Part shown: positions 14,607 to 21,984 of the stretch, one piece after another | Numbering within the stretch: position 1 is the first letter of the stretch | How the letters are laid out: every line of letters begins with the position of its first letter | From: Bacteroidaceae bacterium | GTDB lineage: Bacteria > Bacteroidota > Bacteroidia > Bacteroidales > Bacteroidaceae | Length of the DNA: 21,984 bases | Direction of reading: 5' to 3' | Assembly (NCBI GenBank): GCA_017472905.1 | Contig: JAFUNW010000146.1 | Location: forward strand, 1-21,984 | Translations under genes and position numbers: made by a program | The notes under the pieces: model-generated | Seen by the model: the letters and a program-made list of their open reading frames with translations, nothing else | Databases searched by the model: none | Told to the model about the DNA's origin: nothing

Positions 14607-16535
14607 ATGAATAGTCCAAACAATAAGGAACTTGACCGTTTACGCCAACTATCAGTTTTTGGGGAAATCGGATGGTGGGAGGCTGATTTCACGACCCAAG
14701 AGATTCTGTGTTCAGAATATGTGTGCCAACTTGTTGGCATTGAGAACAATCGCATATCCTTGCAGGAGTTTTTACAATGGGTTCAAGAAGACTATCGTCA
14801 GCAAATTGCATGTGAATTCATGTCAATTGAACATTCTGAAATACATGAATTGACTTTCCCCATTTACAATCTTTACAGCAAATTGTATTGGATCTATCTC
14901 AGTGTTGGAGAGAAAAAAAAGGATGAAAACGGCCATTTAATTGTATTTGGCATTTTAAAGAAAATCTCTGCACCAGAAGAAAAGCAGGAATCTACGGCAA
15001 TGAACCGCATCAATAAATTGATTTATCAATTGGAGGATAACAAAACGCTCTTCAAAGATATCTTCGACAACATCCCGGCAGGTATTGAAATATACGATGC
15101 AGACGCTAAGCTGATAGACATCAACCGCAAGGATATGGAAATATTCGGTGTAGAACGAAAAGAAGATATAATAGGAATAGATTTGTTGCATAATCCAAAC
15201 TTCCCTCCGGCATTCAGCAAAGAAATTGAGCGAAAAGAGATAGTCGATTCACGAATAGACTATCATTTTAGTCGCATCGCAAACTATTATCGTTCCAATC
15301 GAAAAGACGATATTATCAATCTCTATACCAAGATTGGCAAATTACACAATAGTAGAAAAGAATGTACCGGATACGTCATGATGAACATAGATGATACCGA
15401 ACGAATGGACTCACTAAAACGTATCCACGAGTTTGATAAACTCTTTTTGCTGATTGCAGACTTTGCCAAGGTGGGATATGCAACCGTTAATCTGTATGAC
15501 AACAGCGGATATGCCATCAAACAATGGTTCAAAAATTTGGGCGAAGATGAGAATACTCCTTTGGAGAATGTATTGGGAATATATGCAAAGATGCATCCGG
15601 ACGACCGAAGTAAAATGCAAATGTTTTTGGAAGAGGTACGTCAAGGAAAAGCTACCAGTTTTAAAAGCGACATGCGCATTAAACATCCTCAAAAAGCTAA
15701 CGAATGGAACTGGATTCGAACCAACTTGCTAGTTGTGGAGTATGCGCCTGAGAACAAACATATCGGACTGATTAGTATCAATTACGACATTACTCACATT
15801 AAAGAGACAGAGGCTAAATTGATTGTAGCCAAAGAAAAAGCAGAAACAGCCGACAGACTGAAGAGTGCTTTTCTTGCTAATATGAGTCATGAGATACGTA
15901 CTCCATTGAATGCAATTATCGGATTCTCTTCGTTGTTAGTGGAAACCGAAGATCGCAAAGAGCGAGAAGAATTCATGAATATTATACAGACGAATAACGA
16001 CTTATTGCTCAAGCTGATTTCCGATGCTCTTGACCTTGCCAAGATTGAAGCCGGTACGGTTGATTTCACATTTAAAGAGTTTGAATTGAATGCACTTTGC
16101 AAAGAAATCAAATATAGCATGCAACGGCGTTTGGACAATCCGAATGTCGAAATCATTGTAGACAATGAAGAGAATAGTGAATATTGGTTAGTTAGTGATC
16201 GTGGACGCATTAGCCAAGTCATCAGTAATTTTGTGAACAACGCCATCAAATTTACTTCCAAAGGAAGCATCCACATCGGATTTGAACAGTTAAGTGATAC
16301 CGAATTGCGTATTTATGTGAAAGATACAGGTATCGGTATTGTTCCCGAAAAGCAAGATAAAGTATTTGAGCGTTTTGTCAAGTTGAACTCTTTTGTCCCG
16401 GGTACCGGTTTGGGACTCTCCATCTGTAAAAGCATTGTCGAACAGTTGGGAGGAAACATCGGCGTAAGAAGCGAACAGGGAAAAGGCGCTTGTTTCTGGT
16501 TCACGCTGAAACTCAATAGCGAAGAGTCATGCTGA
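14607..16535 (+). CDS. Soluble PAS-domain sensor histidine kinase
   Basis: The product has 642 residues with no signal peptide or membrane segment, so it should sense a cytoplasmic cue. Three PAS-like regions are visible at about 10-120, 145-265 (DIFDNIPAGIEIYDADAKLIDIN) and 275-400, the last ending in the PAC-like ISINYDITHIKETEAKL. A coiled linker then leads to the HisKA dimerisation helix with SHEIRTPLNAIIGFSSLL, where His428 is the phosphorylated residue. The HATPase region has the N box (QVISNFVNNAIKF, 537-549), G1 (DTGIGI, 573-578), the F box (VFERF) and G2 (GTGLGLSICKSIV, 599-611). It has no receiver domain and no response regulator lies next to it, so its partner is encoded elsewhere. 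Its last 7 bp overlap the TatD gene. The PAS boundaries are estimates. Confidence 0.92.
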   Translation: MNSPNNKELDRLRQLSVFGEIGWWEADFTTQEILCSEYVCQLVGIENNRISLQEFLQWVQEDYRQQIACEFMSIEHSEIHELTFPIYNLYSKLYWIYLSVGEKKKDENGHLIVFGILKKISAPEEKQESTAMNRINKLIYQLEDNKTLFKDIFDNIPAGIEIYDADAKLIDINRKDMEIFGVERKEDIIGIDLLHNPNFPPAFSKEIERKEIVDSRIDYHFSRIANYYRSNRKDDIINLYTKIGKLHNSRKECTGYVMMNIDDTERMDSLKRIHEFDKLFLLIADFAKVGYATVNLYDNSGYAIKQWFKNLGEDENTPLENVLGIYAKMHPDDRSKMQMFLEEVRQGKATSFKSDMRIKHPQKANEWNWIRTNLLVVEYAPENKHIGLISINYDITHIKETEAKLIVAKEKAETADRLKSAFLANMSHEIRTPLNAIIGFSSLLVETEDRKEREEFMNIIQTNNDLLLKLISDALDLAKIEAGTVDFTFKEFELNALCKEIKYSMQRRLDNPNVEIIVDNEENSEYWLVSDRGRISQVISNFVNNAIKFTSKGSIHIGFEQLSDTELRIYVKDTGIGIVPEKQDKVFERFVKLNSFVPGTGLGLSICKSIVEQLGGNIGVRSEQGKGACFWFTLKLNSEESC

Positions 16536-17218
16536 TTGATCTGCACACCCATCATCTTCCTGAGAAAGCACACGGAAGAACTATTTTCAGCCTTTCGGTT
16601 GCCAAGAAAAATGAAGTGGAGTTATTGGAAAAACAGAAACAATCTTCCGACCTCTATTTCAGTGTCGGACTACATCCTTGGCAGGTAGACTCCCAATGGA
16701 AAGAGTATGCAACATGTTTGGAGAAGATTAGTAAAAACAAACAAGTTATCGCTATTGGAGAAGCCGGATTAGACAAATATCAAGGCGGAATTTGGGACAA
16801 TCAATTGCAAGCTTTTGAATTTCAGGCACTGTTGGCAGAAGAGAGAAAATTGCCGTTGATTATTCATTGCGTCAAGTCAATGCAGGAAATCATCGCTTTT
16901 AAAAAACAATTGCAACCTGCTCAACCTTGGATAATTCATGGCTTTAGGGGAAAATCCACGCAAGCACAACAATTATGGAAATTGGGATTTTACTTTTCTC
17001 TCGGAGAACATTGCCCTCCCGACACACTTCGGGCTATTCCTGCCCAAGTTTTATTTCTTGAAACAGACGAATCAATCATCCCCATAGAGGAACTTTACCG
17101 CAAAGCGGCGACATTGCGTAATGTCAGCATGGAAGAGTTGATTCAGCAAACCAATACCAACTTCTTAAATCTTTTCAGTTTAACCTCTATCGATTTTAAT
17201 TGTAAAAATATGACTTGA
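16529..17218 (+). CDS. TatD-family metal-dependent hydrolase
   Basis: The product has 229 residues, a little short for TatD proteins (about 250-265). Metal-binding residues of the amidohydrolase-type barrel are all present: HTH with His6 and His8, GEAGLD with Glu78, IIHC with His113, IIHGFRG with His137, and LETDE with Asp180. Characterised members are 3'-5' exonucleases or D-aminoacyl-type hydrolases acting in the cytoplasm. The exact activity here is not shown. Its ATG lies inside the kinase reading frame (16529-16531) and the kinase stop is at 16533-16535, so translation is likely coupled. The last 15 residues, rich in Asn and Phe, look non-conserved. Confidence 0.9.
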   Translation: MLIDLHTHHLPEKAHGRTIFSLSVAKKNEVELLEKQKQSSDLYFSVGLHPWQVDSQWKEYATCLEKISKNKQVIAIGEAGLDKYQGGIWDNQLQAFEFQALLAEERKLPLIIHCVKSMQEIIAFKKQLQPAQPWIIHGFRGKSTQAQQLWKLGFYFSLGEHCPPDTLRAIPAQVLFLETDESIIPIEELYRKAATLRNVSMEELIQQTNTNFLNLFSLTSIDFNCKNMT

Positions 17219-17274
17219 TATTATAACTTTATAATCAATACTTTAACACTGGATTTTGCTTCTGAATGAGCGAT

Positions 17275-17296
17275 CTGGTGTCAAAAACTGGTGTCA
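17275..17296. repeat. Short direct repeat CTGGTGTCA at the 3' end of the DUF4405-type gene
   Basis: CTGGTGTCA occurs at 17275-17283 and again at 17288-17296, four bases apart. The second copy includes the stop codon of the DUF4405-type gene. It is too short to assign to an element. It could be a local duplication or a protein-binding site. Confidence 0.5.
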
Positions 17297-17716
17297 TTTG
17301 CTGATGCTCTTTCGCAATATAGGAAAGCGTTTTATGAAATGTCCGACACTGATAATTGTTAGAACAATACCCATTTTATAATGCCATAGTCCTATATCTG
17401 TGTTACCACCTTTAATACTTAACAATACAATACCAGTAATAGATACAATCAGATAAATAAATGATAACCATATAGTTATTCTACTTTTCTTTCCAATACC
17501 TTCACTAATCAAACTTTTATACCAACCCCTATGTGTTTGGATGTGTAGTACTCCCAATACGATAAATGCAAGACTGGCTAATGTATGGCAAACTGCCCAA
17601 TTGTGCCATACTTCGTGAGTTGAAAAATGTCCTGCTATGTGTAACTCAAAACCTGAGTATGCAGTAATGGCGAACACAAAGATTAACCAACAGTCTATTA
17701 TAAATATTCTTTTCAT
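17294..17716 (-). CDS. DUF4405-type small membrane protein, possible haem binder
   Basis: The product has 140 residues from the ATG at 17714-17716. The longer frame to 17812 covers the likely promoter and is rejected. Four hydrophobic helices are evident: IFIIDCWLIFVFAITAYSGF, a second around VCHTLASLAFIVLGVLH, a third around IWLSFIYLIVSITGIVLLS, and a fourth around GIVLTIISVGHFI. Several His residues sit at helix ends or within helices (LHIAGH, CHTL, VLHIQTH, LWHYK, VGHF). In this family, which resembles formate-dehydrogenase-type cytochrome b subunits, such residues could bind haem. The true role is unknown and no redox partner gene is adjacent. It is transcribed alone, converging on the TatD gene. 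The DUF4405 assignment is from memory. Confidence 0.78.
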   Translation of the reverse strand: MKRIFIIDCWLIFVFAITAYSGFELHIAGHFSTHEVWHNWAVCHTLASLAFIVLGVLHIQTHRGWYKSLISEGIGKKSRITIWLSFIYLIVSITGIVLLSIKGGNTDIGLWHYKMGIVLTIISVGHFIKRFPILRKSISK

Positions 17717-17732
17717 CTTGTTGACTTTTCGA

Positions 17733-17767
17733 CAAAGGTACAAAATATCAATGAATGCATAATCAAA
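17733..17767 (-). promoter_or_regulatory. Candidate promoter for the DUF4405-type gene
   Basis: Minus-strand TACCTTTG (plus 17733-17740) fits the -7 consensus exactly, and TTTG (plus 17764-17767) lies 23 bp upstream as a -33 element, a slightly long spacing. It gives a leader of only about 10-15 nt before the ATG at 17716, which supports that start. Confidence 0.42.
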
Positions 17768-17875
17768 GAGCAAACTCTTTTTTGATTCGTTGAACGGTGC
17801 TGTTGCTAACACCGCTTAACTTAGTAACAGATTTTGCGAATGTTATCAAATAACTTTGAGTATATGAGGTTGTGG

Positions 17876-18655
17876 TTAATAAGAAGCCGTAGCCGAAATT
17901 CCTGCTTGAGTCAAAAGCTCTACGATGCGGTCCAACTCTTCAGGAAGCGCTTTCTTCAAATTGTGGTCAGGAGTTTCTCGATCGATGGTGTAAATCATCA
18001 CCTGTCTGGGAGCAATCTCTTTCACGACTTCCAACCAAGGACGAATGTATCGCTCCGTAGTGTTATCAACATTTATTCCTTCCTCTGAGGTTCCTTTCAT
18101 GAACATAGTCTGCAAAACTACATGCCCATTCATCTGTTTAAGGGCCGCAATCACTTCCGAAACATCGTAATGCCCCGTAGGACGATCAATCATTCGAATG
18201 TAATTACTGTCCACCGTATCCAACTTCATGATGGGATTGTCTACTCTCATCAGAGCATTGCGCACCGATGGCTTCGTTACGAAAGTCGAATTACTCAATA
18301 CACTTACCTTCGCCTGCGGGAAATATTTGTCGCGCAAAGCCAATGTATCATCTATAATCTCTGCAAAATCAGGATGCACTGTTGGCTCCCCATTACCGGC
18401 AAAAGTAAGTACATCAGGTGATGGCCCCTTGACTTGCATCTCTTTCAAACGAGCTTCCAATGCATCACGAACTTCTTTGCGGGTAGGTAAAGCCGCATGT
18501 GCCCGAAAATTTTTATTAAATCCACATTCGCAATATAGGCAATCAAATGTACACACTTTGCCATCGGATGGCAAGAGATTAATACCTAACGAAACTCCTA
18601 AGCGGCGACTATGCACCGGACCGAAAATGGGAGAAGGATAGATAACTGTCGACAT
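17876..18655 (-). CDS. Radical SAM protein (COG0731-like Fe-S oxidoreductase)
   Basis: The product has 259 residues from the ATG at 18653-18655. The longer frame to 18712 includes the promoter and is rejected. The opening VIYPSPIFGPVHSRRLGVSLGINLLP is characteristic of a Bacteroidota radical SAM group. The 4Fe-4S cluster motif is C-T-F-D-C-L-Y-C (Cys35, Cys39, Cys42), the canonical CX3CX2C that cleaves S-adenosylmethionine. FAGNGEPTVHPDF (about 105-117) contains the GGE-like SAM-binding motif. No auxiliary cluster or SPASM domain follows, given the short length. The substrate is unknown. Similar proteins are often annotated as wybutosine-biosynthesis-like, but bacteria lack that pathway. It is divergent from the M16 peptidase, with separate promoters. 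Confidence 0.88.
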   Translation of the reverse strand: MSTVIYPSPIFGPVHSRRLGVSLGINLLPSDGKVCTFDCLYCECGFNKNFRAHAALPTRKEVRDALEARLKEMQVKGPSPDVLTFAGNGEPTVHPDFAEIIDDTLALRDKYFPQAKVSVLSNSTFVTKPSVRNALMRVDNPIMKLDTVDSNYIRMIDRPTGHYDVSEVIAALKQMNGHVVLQTMFMKGTSEEGINVDNTTERYIRPWLEVVKEIAPRQVMIYTIDRETPDHNLKKALPEELDRIVELLTQAGISATASY

Positions 18656-18682
18656 ATACGTGTTGTTTCTTGAAAATCGTTG

Positions 18683-18713
18683 CAAATATAAAGCAAATAA
18701 TTTGAATGTCAAG
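18683..18713 (-). promoter_or_regulatory. Candidate promoter for the radical SAM gene
   Basis: Minus-strand TATATTTG (plus 18683-18690) fits TAnnTTTG, and CTTG (plus 18710-18713) lies 19 bp upstream as a near-consensus -33 element. The expected leader before the ATG at 18655 is about 20-25 nt. Confidence 0.48.
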
Positions 18714-18739
18714 TGGCTTCGCTTTCCAAAATAAAAGCT

Positions 18740-18747
18740 TATCTTTG
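18740..18747 (+). promoter_or_regulatory. Candidate -7 box for the M16 peptidase gene
   Basis: TATCTTTG matches the -7 consensus exactly on the plus strand, about 30 nt before the ATG at 18777. No clean -33 TTTG is seen. It lies about 50 bp from the divergent radical SAM -7 box, so the two promoters are back to back. Confidence 0.43.
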
Positions 18748-18776
18748 CTCCCCCTAAAAAATAAGGCTTATGCAGG

Positions 18777-20021
18777 ATGAACTATAATATGGCAATCAAT
18801 ACTTATACATTATCCAACGGTCTACGCATTATTCATGCTCCCTCTCCTACACGTGTGGCTTACTGCGGTTTTTCGGTACGAGCAGGAACACGCCATGAAT
18901 TACCCTCCCAACAAGGCATGGCGCACTTGGTGGAACACATGATTTTCAAAGGAACAGAGAAACGCCGTGCATGGCATATACTAAATCGAATGGAGCGAGT
19001 GGGAGGTGACCTGAATGCTTATACGAATAAAGAAGAAATGGTGGTTTATGCCGCTTTCTTATGTGAACATTTGGAGCGAGCTGTGGAATTGCTCTCCGAT
19101 ATAGTTTTCCACAGTACCTACCCACAACACGAAATGGAGAAAGAAATCGAAGTGATAGTTGATGAAATAAAAAGCTACGAAGACACTCCCCAAGAATTGA
19201 TTTACGACGAGTTTGAAGAGCTTCTTTTTCCGAATCATCCGTTAGGCCGAAATATATTGGGAACTCCCGAAGTGCTTCGACAATACCGTTCAACCGATAT
19301 TCTTTCTTTTGTACATCAACAATATAGACCGGACAATATGGTCATGTTCGTAAAAGGAGACGTAGACTTCAAACGCATCGTCCGTTTGGCTGAGAAATAT
19401 GTTACAAACGAACAAGCCCGATGTGCAGAAATAACTCCGGATGGATATAGTATTCCGTTGTCCGACTATGTTCCGCAAATCAAAGAATATGTCAGAGATA
19501 CTCATCAGGCACATGTCTTGATTGGTGGACGAGGATATAGCGCCGGCAATGAAAAGCGAACAGCTCTTTGCCTATTGAATAATCTATTAGGCGGGCCGGG
19601 AATGAACAGCCGATTGAATGTATCGCTTCGTGAGCGAAAAGGATTAGTCTATAATGTAGAAAGTAACCTGACCAGTTATACTGATACAGGCGTTTGGTGC
19701 ATCTATTTCGGTTGCGACCACAACGATGTAGAACGTTGTAAGGAGTTGGTGTTGCGTGAATTGAAACAGTTGCGCGATAAGCGATTGACTTCCGGCCAAT
19801 TGGCTGCAGCCAAAAAACAAATCATTGGGCAAGTGGGAGTGGCTTGCGACAATTTTGAAAATAGTGCACTCGATATGGGCAAATGTTTCCTGCATTATCG
19901 TAAATATGACAGTCAACAGAAACTCTTCCAACGGATAGAAGCGCTGACATCCGATCAGTTGTTGGAAGTGGCTAATGAACTGTTTTCCGAAGAACGGCTT
20001 TCTATGTTGGTCTACCGTTGA
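18777..20021 (+). CDS. M16-family zinc peptidase
   Basis: The product has 414 residues, the usual size of a single-unit M16 protein of the processing-peptidase type. The inverted zinc motif H-L-V-E-H gives His50, the catalytic base Glu53 and His54. The third ligand, Glu130, lies the family-typical 76 residues after His54 in VIVDEIKSYEDTPQ. The C-terminal inactive-type domain has the GGPGMNSRL loop and RERKGLVYNVESNLTSY, the substrate-binding R/Y region. There is no signal peptide, so it is cytoplasmic. Family members degrade or trim peptides, and the substrate here is unknown. The start may instead be the in-frame ATG four codons later (18789). The last 10 bp overlap the convergent PAP2 gene. 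Confidence 0.93.
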   Translation: MNYNMAINTYTLSNGLRIIHAPSPTRVAYCGFSVRAGTRHELPSQQGMAHLVEHMIFKGTEKRRAWHILNRMERVGGDLNAYTNKEEMVVYAAFLCEHLERAVELLSDIVFHSTYPQHEMEKEIEVIVDEIKSYEDTPQELIYDEFEELLFPNHPLGRNILGTPEVLRQYRSTDILSFVHQQYRPDNMVMFVKGDVDFKRIVRLAEKYVTNEQARCAEITPDGYSIPLSDYVPQIKEYVRDTHQAHVLIGGRGYSAGNEKRTALCLLNNLLGGPGMNSRLNVSLRERKGLVYNVESNLTSYTDTGVWCIYFGCDHNDVERCKELVLRELKQLRDKRLTSGQLAAAKKQIIGQVGVACDNFENSALDMGKCFLHYRKYDSQQKLFQRIEALTSDQLLEVANELFSEERLSMLVYR

Positions 20022-20986
20022 TCCATCCGATATTCCCGAGTTCGCGAATAAATGCTTTTGGAGCAAGCATAGATAAGGAATGCAGAAACAAGGCCGGCAA
20101 TGGCGTCAATCAAGTAGTGTGCTTGAATGTAAACTGTAGCACCACACAACAATATGTAGAAAGGCAATAACATTACGAAGAGTAAACGTTTCCCTTTCCA
20201 AGCCAATATCATCAAAATGGTGGAAATACCCACATGGGAACTGGGAAAAGCTGCTGTCGGTCGTTCACCTGTCGCTTGCGATTGTTCTACCATTCTGAAA
20301 AAGAACCCGTCAATCTCATTCGGTGCAGGAAGCAATTCGGAATGATACTTGAAGTAATCGCCCACTTCACTGAAGTTTCCGGCCATGACTTGGTCCATCC
20401 CGATGGCATGGAAATAATATTGCGGGCCGGTTACCGGCAAAAAAATATATATAAGGTAATAGATGAAAAACGAGCAAAGCACAATAAAAGCCGCTTCCAT
20501 GTATTTCTTATAACGTGCAAAGAAGTAAAACAAAACAACGATAAATATCATGGGATAGTAGGCAAAGTAACCCATGTTGAACGCTTCGCTCCAAAACTTA
20601 TTGCAACAAAATTGACTGAAGACAATAGCCGGCTGACAAGAAAATAACGCTTGCTCCCAACCCGCAAAAAGATGATCTAAATTCGTAAACAACCGATTGA
20701 ATTCGTAGGTGTCCGGATACCAATAAGCCAATAAAGCCAATTGCCCGGTTACCCGCAAAAATGTAGTCAGCCGACAGGGATACCATTGATAAAGAGCAAA
20801 AAATAAGCCCGTCATAATAACAATACCTATTCGTCCCAATAACATCTCGCCCGGATGGTCCATCCGGTCATAGAGACAAGCTATCAGTATGGTAGTGAAA
20901 ATATTGTAGATGATTCCGGCTGTTTCAATAGCGAAAAGCCCTTTCTCCTTTTCTGTTCTTTGAGTGAGTGTGTTGATTAAAGCCAT
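20012..20986 (-). CDS. PAP2-family membrane phosphatase/phosphotransferase (Aur1-like)
   Basis: The product has 324 residues with about six to eight hydrophobic helices. The active-site signature is in the C-terminal half: RPTAAFPSSHVGIS (242-255) with His251 in the PSxH motif, and AHYLIDAIAG (289-298) with His290 and Asp294 forming the H-x3-D motif. This layout resembles PAP2 proteins related to inositol-phosphoceramide synthase Aur1, as well as lipid phosphatases. The reaction would be transfer or removal of a lipid phosphate group at the inner-membrane face. The substrate is uncertain. The start ATG (20984-20986) overlaps the upstream epimerase stop by 10 bp, so the two are cotranscribed. 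The tail overlaps the M16 gene by 10 bp on the opposite strand. Confidence 0.86.
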   Translation of the reverse strand: MALINTLTQRTEKEKGLFAIETAGIIYNIFTTILIACLYDRMDHPGEMLLGRIGIVIMTGLFFALYQWYPCRLTTFLRVTGQLALLAYWYPDTYEFNRLFTNLDHLFAGWEQALFSCQPAIVFSQFCCNKFWSEAFNMGYFAYYPMIFIVVLFYFFARYKKYMEAAFIVLCSFFIYYLIYIFLPVTGPQYYFHAIGMDQVMAGNFSEVGDYFKYHSELLPAPNEIDGFFFRMVEQSQATGERPTAAFPSSHVGISTILMILAWKGKRLLFVMLLPFYILLCGATVYIQAHYLIDAIAGLVSAFLIYACSKSIYSRTREYRMDQR

Positions 20987-21984
20987 TTTTCTTTTTTATA
21001 CCAAGCAATGGTTTCATGTACTCCTTTTTCCAGATTATATTCCGGAACGAATCCCAATTCGTTTTTCAAAGGCGCGATGTCGCATTGCCAATTTCTTTGT
21101 TTCATAATTTGATATTTGTCGCGATTGAGCGTGCTGCTTTTTCCTGCTAATCCGGCTCCCCACTCAGCTATGATGGAGATGATACGCAACAGCCACAAAG
21201 GAGCTTTGATGTGAAGTACCCAAGGATTTCCCAATTCCTTTTGAATAAGGTCGCTGAAAGCTCGACTCTCGTAGACGTCTCCATCACTGACAAAATAAGC
21301 TCGTCCGGCGACTCCCTTTGTGATAGCAAGGTAGACAGCCCGAACTAAATCTTTTACATAAATAAATGTAAGTTCCTGTCGTTTATATCCAACGGAGAAA
21401 TCAACGTGTTTTTGTATGGATTGAGCCATAAGGAAATAGTCACGTTCACGTGGCCCGTAGACGCCTGTAGGACGGAAGATTACTGTGGGCAGTCGGTTAC
21501 CCAATTGTTGCAAGTATTGTTCGGCACGAAGTTTACTGCGTCCGTAAGCCGTATTGGGTTGAGGAACATCTTCTTCCTTAATCGGAGCATACAGAGTAGA
21601 AGAATTTTGTGGAAAATCAGTGTGTGCAACTTCTTCCCGAATGGGACCGTAGATGCTGAGCGAACTGAGATAGATAAATTGCTTGGGTGTCATGTTTAGT
21701 TCGAGCAGTATATCGACCAAATGACGAGTGTAGAGATTGTTGTTCAATTCAAACTCTTCGGTATGTTGACATTTGGTGACTCCTGCACAATGAATGACTA
21801 CATCCCAACCATTATGTTCCTCACGATGGAGCCGAAGCTGTTCTTTTAGGTTTTTCGGATTGCCGAAGTCCAACTCTGCAAATTGTAATCCTTCAGCCTG
21901 TAAATATCGCTTGCTGCTGGTACGGCGGATGCCTGCCCATACGTGATGACCTTGATGCAGTCCCTCTTCACAAAGAAAACTGCC
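20977..21984 (-). CDS. NAD-dependent epimerase/dehydratase, N-terminus cut by window edge
   Basis: The frame is open to the right edge, giving 335 residues. The start lies outside the window, since the first leucine-type start codon (21873) is internal to the domain. The visible N-terminus GSFLCEEGLHQGHHVWAGIR is the helix and second strand of the NAD-binding Rossmann fold just after the glycine motif. The extended short-chain dehydrogenase signature is present: VVIHCAGVTKC, YLSSLSIYGP with the catalytic Ser, and TAYGRSK with Tyr147 and Lys151 (counted from the first visible residue). RPTGVYGP follows, and the C-terminal substrate domain ends with KEKWL. Members act on nucleotide sugars or on 3-ketone groups in lipids. 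Coupling to a PAP2 lipid enzyme favours a lipid or surface-sugar role, which is inference. Confidence 0.88.
   Translation of the reverse strand, partial: GSFLCEEGLHQGHHVWAGIRRTSSKRYLQAEGLQFAELDFGNPKNLKEQLRLHREEHNGWDVVIHCAGVTKCQHTEEFELNNNLYTRHLVDILLELNMTPKQFIYLSSLSIYGPIREEVAHTDFPQNSSTLYAPIKEEDVPQPNTAYGRSKLRAEQYLQQLGNRLPTVIFRPTGVYGPRERDYFLMAQSIQKHVDFSVGYKRQELTFIYVKDLVRAVYLAITKGVAGRAYFVSDGDVYESRAFSDLIQKELGNPWVLHIKAPLWLLRIISIIAEWGAGLAGKSSTLNRDKYQIMKQRNWQCDIAPLKNELGFVPEYNLEKGVHETIAWYKKEKWL

Noticed and set aside
17220..17235. ATTATAA/TTATAAT palindrome after the TatD gene, considered as a terminator
   Set aside because: It is A/T-only with a 2-nt loop and no following T tract, so it is unlikely to be stable.
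17765..17783. AAAGAG/CTCTTT hairpin with a T run on the plus strand
   Set aside because: It looks like a small plus-strand terminator, but no plus-strand gene ends nearby and it overlaps the DUF4405-type promoter. It is probably chance.
17800..17830. CTGTTGCTAA / TTAGTAACAG imperfect inverted repeat, considered as an attachment or integron-type site
   Set aside because: There is one mismatch, no integrase, and no partner copy in the window.
1..21984. CRISPR arrays, tRNA or rRNA genes, insertion sequences and defence systems
   Set aside because: I found no regularly spaced repeats, no tRNA-like cloverleaf or rRNA segment, and no transposase, integrase or nuclease cluster on either strand.

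Overview
The window looks like chromosomal DNA from a gut-type Bacteroidota, order Bacteroidales and most likely a Bacteroides-like genus. The evidence is AT-rich DNA, Bacteroidota -7 boxes of the form TAnnTTTG, a lack of clear Shine-Dalgarno sequences, the bamA/OmpH/murI/uppS gene order, DUF6089- and DUF6242-type proteins, a LicD protein and a secreted GH43 glycosidase. I see no rRNA, tRNA, CRISPR array, insertion sequence or integrase.

Region 1 (1-10688, all minus strand) is one long collinear run of envelope genes. In transcription order it holds a DUF6242-type surface lipoprotein, a DUF6089-type outer-membrane protein, uppS (undecaprenyl diphosphate synthase), bamA (outer-membrane protein insertase), three tandem OmpH/Skp-type periplasmic chaperones, murI (glutamate racemase), then three surface-glycan genes: a GT2 glycosyltransferase, a LicD-family transferase, and a glycosyltransferase cut by the window's left edge. 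Spacing is tight except before murI, where a strong hairpin followed by a U tract could terminate or attenuate transcription, and inside the OmpH trio, where there is a possible internal promoter. The run joins lipid-carrier synthesis, outer-membrane protein assembly, a peptidoglycan precursor and glycan decoration.

Region 2 (10689-12357) is gene-poor. About 500 bp of AT-rich intergenic DNA carries a 12-bp inverted repeat and a G9 tract. Next comes a small plus-strand lipoprotein of unknown function whose start appears out of frame by one base, then a 46-residue single-pass membrane peptide, closed by a very strong 17-bp-stem terminator.

Region 3 (12358-17716) holds a secreted protein with two GH43-type modules (minus), then, divergently, a soluble PAS-domain histidine kinase overlapping a TatD-family hydrolase (plus), then a small DUF4405-type membrane protein (minus).

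Region 4 (17876-21984) has a radical SAM protein (minus) diverging from an M16 zinc peptidase (plus). The peptidase converges with and overlaps a PAP2-family membrane protein, which in turn overlaps an NAD-dependent epimerase/dehydratase truncated by the right edge. The last two look like a lipid or cell-surface sugar operon.

Most of the window is ordinary core genome. The points that deserve a second look are the uncharacterised envelope partners in the bamA run, the extra OmpH copy, the murI leader hairpin, the broken lipoprotein start and the small membrane peptide.
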